From Mytilus californianus (lineage: Eukaryota > Mollusca > Bivalvia > Mytilida > Mytilidae), in NCBI RefSeq assembly GCF_021869535.1, contig NW_026262659.1, forward strand, positions 8,742,001 to 8,806,000: a stretch of DNA of 64,000 nucleotides, written 5' to 3'. The notes below the pieces were generated by a model, which worked only from the letters and a program-made list of their open reading frames with translations, searched no databases and was not told where the DNA came from. Shown here piece after piece: positions 42,361 through 52,838 of this stretch (position 1 is the first letter of the stretch; every line of letters begins with the position of its first letter). Position numbers and translations under genes: made by a program.

Positions 42361-43759
42361 GTTAACAACAATCTAAGACGTGGTAAAAATGTCGTTAGTT
42401 AGTTTAGACACAGAAACATCGTATAGATCAACAAATTCGTGATGGTGTCCATAAAATATACAGAGTGTCATTTTTAATCTTTCCTCCTAATAATTCTGTT
42501 GGAGCAGTTTTTGCGTAAGGAGCACGCTCCTGTATATGAAGTCCGTATAGTGTGAACATGCTCGAGCATAACGTATCAACTGAGATACGTAAACACCATA
42601 CGATGGGGTAGAGGGTATGTTACTACTGAGAAATGGGAAATTGATAATTTGGAAGTTGAAATCGTCCCGTTTGTCATAGATTTTAGTGTGAAGTCGTCTT
42701 TCTGTGTCAATATAGAGGAAAAGATCAAGGTATGAAGCAGTCCTTCTAGTATCAGTAGTATCCTTAATTTCAAGTTCACTGGGATATATGAGATGTAAGT
42801 ACTGACTGAAATATGGGTTATTCAGTGATAGGACATCATCAATATATCTGAAAGTAAAATTAAAGAATTTTGCAAGGTGCTTTTTCTTTATGTCTTTTAA
42901 AAGGTTCTGAATGAATTCTGCTTCATACGAGTACAAAAACAAATCGGCCAGTAGGGGTGCACAATTAGAATCCTTTGGAATACCGACTGTCTGTTAAAAT
43001 ATCAATCATCCAAATTATACAAATATATTGTCGATCAAAAAGTTCAGCATTTTGATAATATCATCTTCAGTGAACTTTCTGATAGAATCAGTGTGGTTCT
43101 TCACAAAATAAGAATTATTATAACCCAAAACAAGAAATTTATATCTACGATTCCAATTTTTATAGAAAAAGCTCTGTTTAATGAGATGGTGAAGTTGATC
43201 CTTCAATTGGTCAAAGGGAATAGTAGTGTAAAGTGTAGAAAAATCAAAAATTGTAATGTTGCTGCAAAATTGCAGAGATTGTGATCTAAGATTTAGCAGT
43301 AAATCTTTAGAATTTTTAAGAATCCACATCTGATTGACACCACTGGTTGAATATATCTCATCACAATATTTTTGAAGGCCATATTTTACTGTAGAAAGAA
43401 TAGTAAACAGCACTTTGATGTTAATACCAAAGGAAAGAAGAACAGATTTGTGATTTTGTAAAATTTCATCCTTTGTATATGATAAAAAAGAATATGAAGG
43501 ATTACCAGTTTTTGCTGTTTATTCCAAGCTCATTTGTAAGACATTCCAAGTAATGGTTTTAACATATGAAGAAAATATTATTGGAGGCTTTATCTACTGG
43601 AACAACGACATATTTGTCATGCAAAGAGGATAAAGCATCCACAACCTCCGGATTCTTGAATGGGTTAGAAACCCTTGTGCTCATAGTACATCGTAGTTTC
43701 TGTCGTTTCAATGCAAAGAATTCAGAACAAATAAAGCAATGCTTTTCATATTTCAACAT
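42361..43759 (-). pseudogene. Penelope-like reverse transcriptase, degenerate
   Basis: Three frames on the minus strand join into one RT: YVVVPVDKASNNI, then TIFDFSTLYTTIPFDQLK, then VGIPKDSNCAPLLADLF and FNFTFRYIDDVLSLNN, then ASYLDLFLYID, YDKRDDFNFQI and YVSQLIRYARAC. The D-F-S-x-L-Y-T-x-I-P and YIDD motifs are typical of Penelope-like elements and related RTs, not of LTR or LINE types. Frames break near 43560-43420 and 43015-42940 and after 42487, where the tail FYGHHHEFVDLYDVSVSKL continues past a stop. It is a dead copy. The family is inferred from motifs only. Confidence 0.65.
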
Positions 43760-43963
43760 GCTGATTTCCTTTACAAAGAATATATATATACATATCTAAA
43801 TATTCAAGCAAACACAAAACGTTTTTCATTAAACAAAAACTGTAGGAAGGTTGTCTGTAAACATGCCAGGTTATTGGCGTTATTACTGACTCTTAATCTG
43901 ATTAATTTGTATATCTATGCCCTTTTTCTTTTTTATTTCTATTGTTTGTTGTTTAAATAAATA

Positions 43964-44190
43964 AGAAGATTTGGTATGAGTGCCAATGAGACAACTATCC
44001 TTCCAAGTCACAATGTGTAAAAAGTAAACAATTACAGGTCAAAGTACGGCATTCAACACGTAACTTTGGCTCACACCGAACAGCAAGCTATATAGGGCCC
44101 CAAAAAGACTAGTGTAAAACAATTCAAACATGAAAACCAAATGTCTAATCTATATAAAAACGAGAAACACTTATGAACTACACCAAAAAA
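43964..44190 (-). repeat. Right flanking repeat of the Penelope-like unit
   Basis: This is the inverted partner of 41221-41550 (see landmarks there) and is diverged from it. Penelope-like elements often carry such inverted or direct terminal copies. Confidence 0.75.
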
Positions 44191-44702
44191 AAACCGATTA
44201 ATTTACAAGTACCTATGTCACTATTTTGTTTTGATACAAGGTAATGAATATGACACTTATAAAGTGTGTATGTTCGACGTGTTTGTCTTGATTGACCTGC
44301 ATAAATGTCTAATTATTAATTTTGTTAATTTCTTAATTGTCGCATATATTTCGTTTGAAGCATTTTCATGATTATTCTCATGATGTTGATTTGAATGATC
44401 TTAAATCAAAGTAGTAACTTCAAGATGTTTTTCATCTTGTTCAACTCAAACCTACAAGTATTCTAAATAGCCATTTATGTATGAATCAGTTACCTAGAGG
44501 TGGTGTGAAGTTGTTTAATGAAAACAGATCATCTAATTCATTGTGGTGTTGATTTTCCTGACATTTATAAAAACTTTTCATATACATATACATTTAGGAA
44601 GCCGCCATTCCAGGTATATCACAATTTTCTACCATTTCTGAATGTCACAAAATAAGTTGCTTTTGTCTTTGTAACGACACATAAACCTTTTTGTTTATTT
44701 TG
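44191..44702. other. Upstream region of TLR copy 1
   Basis: No coding signal. It ends with a pyrimidine-rich tract and TTTTGTAG directly before the ATG, so it is probably the end of a 5' UTR intron. Confidence 0.6.
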
Positions 44703-44705
44703 TAG

Positions 44706-47343
44706 ATGAATTATCTCAACGCTATATGTTTTGCTATCCTCTGCAGTATACGAATGAATTATGCATCCAAATGTTCATCAAACGAAAATTGTATATGCAT
44801 GAAAACAATGTTTGGTTTTCTAGCAGACTGTTCTGGACTAGGACTTTCTACAGTGTCCTGGTTTACAGAAAGTGTGATCTTAGTCAATTTAAGCAAAAAC
44901 TCATTACAAAACGTACCACAGGACGACAGGCTACCCTCGAAATTGAAGTATTTAGATCTTTCCGAAAACATGATTCTGAATTTTGGCACAGATGGACCCC
45001 TGCCGTTTTCCAACACGAAACATCTGTTGAGTCTTAATTTATCTCATAATAGGATTTCGTTGGATAAAGAAACATACTTCAAAGGGATTTTCACGAATTT
45101 AGGAGAGTTACAGCATCTAGATGTTTCCCATAATTCCTTTGGAAATCGAAGTTATTATTGTCCCGATGAAGTGTTTCAGGAGCTTGAATCGTTACAAAGT
45201 TTAAGTATTGACGGGGTTTTAAACGTCTCATTCGGGAAGGGGTTTCTTGCACTACGTCAGTTGACACATCTTAAGCTTACAGAATTGACTTCAAGAATAA
45301 CAATACCTAACGATTACTTCGTTCATCTTCCTAACTTGAAGTTTCTTGATCTGTCTTCACAATGGGACAGACATGTTTTATTATTCGCTGGACTTGAACA
45401 TATTGAAAGTGGAACATTAAGGAGGCTTGCTCGTTTGGAGGTCTTGAATATATCATATAATCGTAAACTAGGACTGTGTGGGTTTAAAAGTGTAACCCAT
45501 GATCTACCTTTTACATCAATTAAGGTTTTCAAAGCTCAATATTTGGCCTGCGAACGAAGTGGTAGTACCTGGTTGTTTTACAATGATATCAAACCTTTAT
45601 TGAATACCAAACTTGAAGAGTTATACATTGATGGAAATAATTTGGATAAAACAGAAAACACTGCTACAACTCTCATTCCGAGATCATTGCGTTACCTCAG
45701 TGCTACGGATAACAGATGGATTGTTGCGCAATACTCATACTATAAAATACTGCCTAATTTAACAAATATAAAGACGATTGATTTAAGCTTTCAAAATAGA
45801 CACCAGATGTCACAGTCTGTAAATTCGTCGCAATGCGATCATCCAGATTCAGTTATTGAAATCGCATGCTTATGTGAAAGGTTTCCGTATAACGTAAATA
45901 CAAACCATTTAACATTTCAATCAGAAAGATCCTATAATTCGAAAGCTGTTAGAAATAAAGAAAATAATTTAGATACCATTCATTCTTGTGTACCATATTT
46001 CTATCCATCATTTCAACTTGTTATCGTACCACCTAATACAGAGGAAATTATTATGGAAAGTGCTCGAGTCGGATATTCCATTACACCATTGTATATAAGC
46101 ACATCATCAGTTAAGAAATTAATTTTACGGAATAATCAGTTATACTCCTTCATTGGGCCTATTTGTAATTTTACAAATCTGCAATTTCTAGACCTTTCTG
46201 GAAATAGGGCAACTGATATTTCTGCATATGTATTTGGAGCTTTACCAAGTCTTCAACATTTGGGGCTTGACAATAACATTCTTGGTAGCTCGGAAATCTT
46301 TAACACTGTTGATTCAAAACAAATTTTTGAAAACCAAACAAACTTAGTATTTTTAAACATGTCATCGAACAGACTTTCAATTTTGTTCAAAGAATTCTTT
46401 TGGCGATCGACGAAGCTGAAGCACATATATTTAGATCATAACTTATTGGTAGACTGGAATGTAACAATAGAACACATGAAAGACCTTGAAATTCTTGACA
46501 TTAGCTGGAATCTAATCTTGTACTTATCACCAAATGGTATGAAGCTATTAGAGAAATCGTTTTCAACAAACGTCTCAATTAATATGCTGAACAATCCTTT
46601 TCAGTGTTCTTGTGATTCTGTACTCTTTTTACAATGGATACAAAAACATAGAAAACATTTCCAATATTTTAATAATTACACATGCAGTTATAAAGGTGGT
46701 GATTTTACGACAAAAAAGGCAAATGTTCTTTTGAAGAAAGACTGTGCCTCCTATATTGAAGTGATAGTGCTCTCAGTTATTTTCATAATAACGTTCATAG
46801 CTGTTGTGTGTACATCGTTGATTTACCGCTTCCGCTGGAAGCTTCGATATTGGTACTATGTTATGAAAGGAGCGTATGGATATCATCGTCTGGAAACCGA
46901 TGATCATTTTCAGTTTGACGCCTTTGTGTCATACGCTGACAGCGATCGACATTTTCCTAAAGATGAGATGGTGGACTACCTGGAGAAACAAAAAAAACTT
47001 CCGGTTATGTATACATCACAGAGATTTTATAGCAGGATGTGGAATAGCAGAAAATATCACGAATGCTATTCACAACAGCAGAAAAGTTGTTTGCGTACTC
47101 TCGAATGATTTTCTTCAATCCGAATGGTGCATGTATGAATTTAATATTGCTTTGACAGAAAGTACTGTCGCAAGGCTAGGTCAAGATATGATTATTATGC
47201 TTAGATTGGTTCGGATAAATATGAAGAATATCCCCACAGAAATAATGTATATATTAAAAGAGGATACTTATATAGAATATCCCGAAAACGAAGAGGATAG
47301 AGGAATATTCTGGGAAGATTTGGCTGAATCATTAGCTTCGTAA
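44706..47343 (+). pseudogene. Toll-like receptor, copy 1, with one frameshift in the TIR domain
   Basis: The ATG at 44706 follows TTTTGTAG, a 3' splice site. The first frame encodes a signal peptide, a cysteine cluster (CSSNENCICMKTMFGFLADC), leucine-rich repeats, an LRR C-terminal cap (NPFQCSCDSVLFLQWI … CSYKG), a transmembrane segment (VIVLSVIFIITFIAVVCTSLIY) and the start of TIR (FDAFVSYADSDRHFPKDEM). At about 46989-46996 a run of eight A replaces what should be seven by comparison with copy 3, shifting the frame. The rest of TIR (RLCIHHRDFIAGCGI … FWEDLAESLAS) is intact in the other frame to the TAA at 47341-47343. All else looks functional, so this may be a very recent null allele, a population variant or a homopolymer sequencing error. 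Confidence 0.85.
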
Positions 47344-47572
47344 GCGATGAGAAATCAATGCATTTAAAATTTCGTTTGCGATTATATACATAAGATATAC
47401 GCTATATCAAAAGAGATCTGACAAACATTGCATTGCCCGCCGATTTTACTATAACAATGATTACTGTAAAACAATATACATATGTTAGATTTATTATTTC
47501 TTGACTAGATTAAGAAGTTGATTTTGGATGTGCATTTTATATTTTGTAACTGACATTAAATAAGTATATATG
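47344..47572. other. Short spacer after TLR copy 1
   Basis: No feature beyond AT-rich 3' flank. Confidence 0.5.
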
Positions 47573-49133
47573 TTACAGTGAATTTGTATAATCAGGGATT
47601 ATGTAGAATCCCTGAATTTTCAGGGATTATGTAGAATCACTAAAATCATTAGTGATTATATAGATTCCCTGAAAATGACCAGTGATTTTATATAATCACT
47701 GATAATTTTAATTATTATTCTACAAATTCCCTAATATGATGTCAGGGATTATCAATAATTAAAAGCTCCAAAGATGATGAATCAAATTAACATAGACAAA
47801 TTATCATTTTTTTTTTCTTATTCCTTGAAAGTTTAAGTAAACAGTTTTCATTCCTGATCTACCATGTGAATCGTAAGTAATGAGTTTTTCCCTTTACATT
47901 TTATTCAAGTGTTGAACCTCATTATGTCACTAACAAATAAGCTCGGCACAGGCACAGATGTTGCTTGGGTTGAAGAAAACGTATGTCCAAAGTTAATGCA
48001 AATTGCAGAGGAAAAACAAAATGCAACATATGCATATCTCATACCATGGAAGTAATATTTAACTGGCGTTGTTGTTATTCCTTTCAATATTACTTCCATG
48101 ATCATACCAATTCCACTAGTGGTTCCAGGAAAGGGAGATCCCAAAAAACATAAAGGTCATTATTCACGAAAAGACTGTAGAAGGATATCGCCTTGCCATA
48201 TAGCATGGAATCCTGCTCGGATCTTTAATACAAGAAATCAGTTTGAGGTTGCTGATTTCCCTTCATTGGTACCTTCAGATGTTTGTGCTGAAAACTCTAT
48301 TTCTCTGAGACGTGCCATAAAATCTGATTCAATATGGAGGACAAGGTTTTTTTTTAATGTTGATATTGTGGTAAAAACAGATATGAATTTGATAGATATG
48401 CCTGTAGAAAAGCAGGGCAAATGTGTAATAGTCGATGCCATCCAAATTCAGTTTGTAAATAAAATGTTTATTTTTAAAATATTGTGCATAACATTTGACT
48501 TCATTCATACAATGGACGAACATTTATCAAAACGATTGTACGCATAAAAATAGTTTAATGATAATTTCATTTTATTTCATATTCTCAACCTAAATTCAAT
48601 TGCTAAAATAATCAGATAAAAAGAATAATCATTATGCCATTTAATATTTTCATACTGACTTCATCAACCCGCCCTTGTGGGCTTGCTTGATATTATTAAT
48701 ACTGATAAAGTCAGTGTCAAAAAGGGCTCGCTTGATATTATTACTGATAAAGTCAGTATTAAAAAAAAAACAATTATTCTATATATATTTTGCTTATCAT
48801 TTAATTATATTGTGCTTATCATCTAATTATATTGTGTATAACATTTCAGTATTTTTGTGTCTATTATATTAATATATTATGCCTAACGTTTTAACATATT
48901 AAGGCTATTATTTTGATATATTACGGTTAACTTTTAATATATTTCAATATGTTATATATTTTAATAACATTTCAGTTATTCTGTATAATCCCTGACGTTT
49001 TTTCTAGTGATTATACATAATCCCTGAAAATTTTAGTGATTATATATAATCCCTAAACTAACCAGTGATTATACATAATCCCTGAAAATTTTAGGGATTC
49101 TACATAATCCCTGATTATACAAATTCACTGTAA
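47573..49133 (+). mobile_element. DNA transposon with complex terminal inverted repeats
   Basis: TTACAGTGAATTTGTATAAT at the left is mirrored by ATTATACAAATTCACTGTAA at the right, and the inverted match extends about 60 bp. Each end contains several alternating copies of (A/C)AGGGATTATGTAGAAT- and AGTGATTATA-type units (47590-47760 and 48978-49110). The flanks TATATATG and TATATATA could be an 8-bp target duplication with one mismatch. The interior holds an ORF of unknown function. Superfamily not identified. Confidence 0.75.
48098..48547 (+). CDS. ORF of unknown function inside the complex-TIR transposon
   Basis: A 149-codon frame (IPIPLVVPGKGDPKKHKGH …, WNPARIF, PVEKQGKCVIVDAIQIQF). Upstream, another frame (47930-48050) reads GTGTDVAWVEENVCPKLMQI, which looks like the preceding part of the same protein across a frameshift. 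No known transposase motif was found. It is protein-like in composition and is probably a relic of the element's own gene. Confidence 0.4.
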   Translation: MIIPIPLVVPGKGDPKKHKGHYSRKDCRRISPCHIAWNPARIFNTRNQFEVADFPSLVPSDVCAENSISLRRAIKSDSIWRTRFFFNVDIVVKTDMNLIDMPVEKQGKCVIVDAIQIQFVNKMFIFKILCITFDFIHTMDEHLSKRLYA

Positions 49134-51690
49134 TATATATACATTTCGAACTTAACAGCGTGTATTATCCAGTTCTTTCAGTCAGTAGCATGGTCACAGA
49201 CTAGACAGTTGTCATTATCTCAAATCAAAGGACATTATGAATTTCTACTAATGTCAGTTCTAAATAATTTTTGTTTTCCTTAAATGGATGAATATAGTTT
49301 CATTTTTATATGAATAATTAAAACGTTAAAAATGTTGGACATTATATAATAATGAACTAATTTTTTTCATCTAGTCTTAAGGTAACATATGAATATCATT
49401 AATATTATCATTGGAGGACTATTGCAAATTGAGAACACGAACCAAAACAAAAACTGAGGTAGTCCTGAAAATCAAGCAGTTCCTTTTCTCAACACCAGTT
49501 ACCTGATGACTTAAATATAGAAATGTAACAAAGGACAACTATTATGAGGTCAATTTATGCAGTAAAATATTATACCAATTCAGAAACTTGAAGAACGCGT
49601 ACGTGACATGTGATTCTAATTGACACATGAACGAGAGCTATATGATGTTTTTTTTTCTGTTTGTAATTTCCTATTGGAAATTGAGTTGCCTGACGTTTTT
49701 CTCTATTTTGTTTATTGTCCCCTAAGTATTTTCACCCCGATGTCATCATGTATCGCCATTACACCTCGTGTCGCATTTCTTGACAGCAAATTGCAAAAAA
49801 CACAGCAAGTTCGTCGGTTACTTTCGTTTAAAAATTATTTGCCAGTCTATCATTTTTAAAAATTCATCAGTTGGAATTTATTTTTTTAATTATTACATGT
49901 TATATTCGGATATATAATTTTGGTTTGTTATTTGATGGTTATCATTAGCGAATAAAAATAGGTTTCAAAAGACAGAATCTTTTAATAAAACATTAAAAAC
50001 TGACATATCACTATATAAGTTGTCGACACAGGTGTGAATATTTTCATTGAGCTGTGTGCAGATATTTTAACTCGGACTGCCTATTAGTAAATAAAGTTTT
50101 TGGTACCAGTAATTCGTCAACCATTTAATTTTTGCTCATAGTTTCTTAACACATTTCTAAAAGTATAGGTCAGAAGAGTGAAAAATAATGATATTTATCC
50201 TTTTTGTTTAATGATACAGTGTTATATATGAAGATAATATCAGCTTAAGTTTTGCCAAATAGCCCAATTCATATTTTGGAAACTTACATATACATATAAA
50301 GATTTATATGTAAATCATTTGAGGGTTGCAATTCTTTCTGTACAACCTAAACGTCAAATGAATAGTTTTTCCAAAATTAAAATAAGACAATGACCATAAA
50401 TTAGTTTACAACGGTCATAAGAGAAATAAAAGCGATTTTACTATAGAAACACATGCCATGCATCACGTATATTGCTTCTTATGCGGTTAAATGTGTACAT
50501 AACACCCCATTTAAAGTGTGTATGACACTCGACTTAGATTATTGTTTAACGACACTAGTTTTTGGCAGACAGGGACAAACATTTCAATCGGTTAAAGATC
50601 TCTTACTATAACATAAAACAAAATTTGCATAGGTAACTTGGGTTTTTAGTTTTAAATAATTCAAAACTTTTCAAAGTAAGTGAATCACGAAAACGTAAGT
50701 CAATCTGATTTTTTTGTTTTTGTCTTTTTGTTATTGATAAAGCAAATTTGCATTTTAAAAATTCTTAATTTGCTTACCTTTGCGTTGCCTTTGTGCAGCA
50801 TTTCCGCAAAAATATGATTAATCGTTTTGTCATTTGGTGAGCAATTTTCGTTAATAATTACATACATAGATTTCTAAATCTGTTTTAGTAGTTATCATTT
50901 TGCATAAATGTAAGTTGGAGGCAACAGAAGGTAACGTATGTAACAATTCCGTTTATCAATTTCAAATGCATAATTCAAGTAAAAACACAAAACATGAAAG
51001 AACTGCACAATGTCCATCGGACTGAGACCGGCTGCTTCAACAAGATCAGCACGCTGCCATTCTGTCATGAAATGTTTTTCTTCAAGTTTTTGAAACTTAT
51101 ATCTAGCTTATTTAAAACACAGCTTTACACGAATATTTTCGCCCATTTGTAACGGTTTTGTTTTGGGCTTCCTATACAGCCAATTACTATATTGAGACCA
51201 CAAGCTGTACAAGAAAAGCTATGAGTAGAAGCTTGAAAGAAGAGGTGTTTAACAGATTGATGTGTGTTTTTTTACGGCAAATATCTTATGTATAAAACAG
51301 GAACTTCTGTCCGTCGAATTATTTAATTGATTGCACTACAAACGTTATCTGGAATACAACATTAGTTCCGATTAACAACGTGCATATAAGGATTTTGTGT
51401 TACTTGTGATCAACATGTTTTGTTATAGTTATAATGAACCAATAACGTTCAGTTGTACGTTGTGGGTTCATTTTTCTAGTTAATTGAAAAATTGTTTTTT
51501 GTTTCAGTGTGAGTTATTTTAAAACAATTTGTTGGACATTGCCATCCTCCCTTTCATGAGATTGTCTTTTATTACTTTATAGTTGATTTGGTACTCATTT
51601 TTTGTATTTGATAGTACTATAAATGAATTCCATATACGGCTTAGTGCCCTAAAATAACGTGTTTTGTGTTTTTTGTAAAAGATAAGGAAA
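49134..51690. other. Non-coding intergenic stretch
   Basis: No gene, RNA or repeat boundary is visible in 2.5 kb of AT-rich sequence. A 79-codon frame at 49620 has no supporting features. Confidence 0.5.
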
Positions 51691-51876
51691 GTCAGCTGTA
51701 TACAGTAAACATGATTATCTAGACACTATCAACAACTATGTTGACAAAGCTAAAAAAGCTATACTAGATGGAGGGATACTAAAACAGGATGAATTATATG
51801 CAATACAAGATCAACAAAGAGGAGATTTTAGTCATAAATTATATTCTAGTCTGCAATGTTGGAGAGAGGAGTGACC
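51691..51876 (+). pseudogene. Short protein-like fragment of unknown origin
   Basis: A frame ending in TGA at 51874-51876 reads HDYLDTINNYVDKAKKAILD and continues with DELYAIQDQQRGDFSHKLY and SSLQCWREE, with no ATG. The charged, helix-like composition is unlike neighbouring random ORFs. It follows TTTTGTAAAAG, a possible acceptor near 51680. It could be the last exon of an unidentified gene or a relic of one. Confidence 0.35.
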
Positions 51877-52838
51877 ATTGTTGAAGATATACATAAATGA
51901 AGGTGAACGATTCGGGCTCTTTAGAGCCTGTAGTTTTAATTCTTTCTTGTTTGGTGTTATTAATAACTAAGTATTGTACCGGGAAACGTATTATAAAGAA
52001 TGTTAACTCGGTGAACAATTGCTAATCGAGTACTCGCTCAGGAGTATATCTACACATGGAAACACAACAATACGTACTTTATATTCTTTGGTTTGTTAAT
52101 AAGGACGAAAAACCATCTACTTGAATATCTGGGACAAGAAAGTACACACCATAATACCTACAAGTACAAATCAAGTAACAAAAACAAGTATTTAATCAAT
52201 ATAATTTAATAAATACCTATTTAAAAATTATAACAAGGAAAACCCATATCAAACAATAGTATTTAGTAATCGTTAAGAAAACACACTTATGAAGGCGTAA
52301 GGATAAGAAGTTTTTACTGGGGGTCACTGGCGGATACAACAATTTTTTTTTTTTTGAAACATTTTCTTGTCAACTATTATTGGGGCAGTCGGTTTTGCAA
52401 CTTTGTAAATTACAGTCTTGCAGACGAAAATATTTGAACTGACTCTACCGATGTGACGGAATGGCTAAGACATGTTTAGTTTAAAGTGTTAGCCAAGGTA
52501 TAGCTCATGTATTTTCGAAGGCATTTTAAATGACGATATAGCACAAGTATTCGAAACAAAATGTATTTTTATTTACTAGTATGATTAATCAGTGATGCTT
52601 TTTTATTTTTCTGAAAGAGTTTCCCAAGAAGATCAATTCTATATAAAGAAGACAGCAATATTCTAAAAGGAAACCGATAATCGAGTATCGTTTTGATATT
52701 CGATACTCGATACTAAAGAGCGATACTCGAATACTTGAGTAGTCGTTGACAGTATCATATTTCATATCTTATACAACGAAAGATATCTAATTATTCATTA
52801 ATAACATTCTTATATATGTCATGTTTCTATCGTTGTAG
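51877..52838. other. Upstream region of TLR copy 2
   Basis: Non-coding. 52677-52750 is a cluster of TCGAGTATCG and its reverse complement CGATACTCGA in alternating orientation. The region ends ATGTTTCTATCGTTGTAG, a splice acceptor at the ATG. Confidence 0.5.

Noticed and set aside
46989..46996. A8 run in TLR copy 1 as programmed frameshifting
   Set aside because: No downstream structure was noticed and the intact paralogue reads through without it; a plain indel is simpler.
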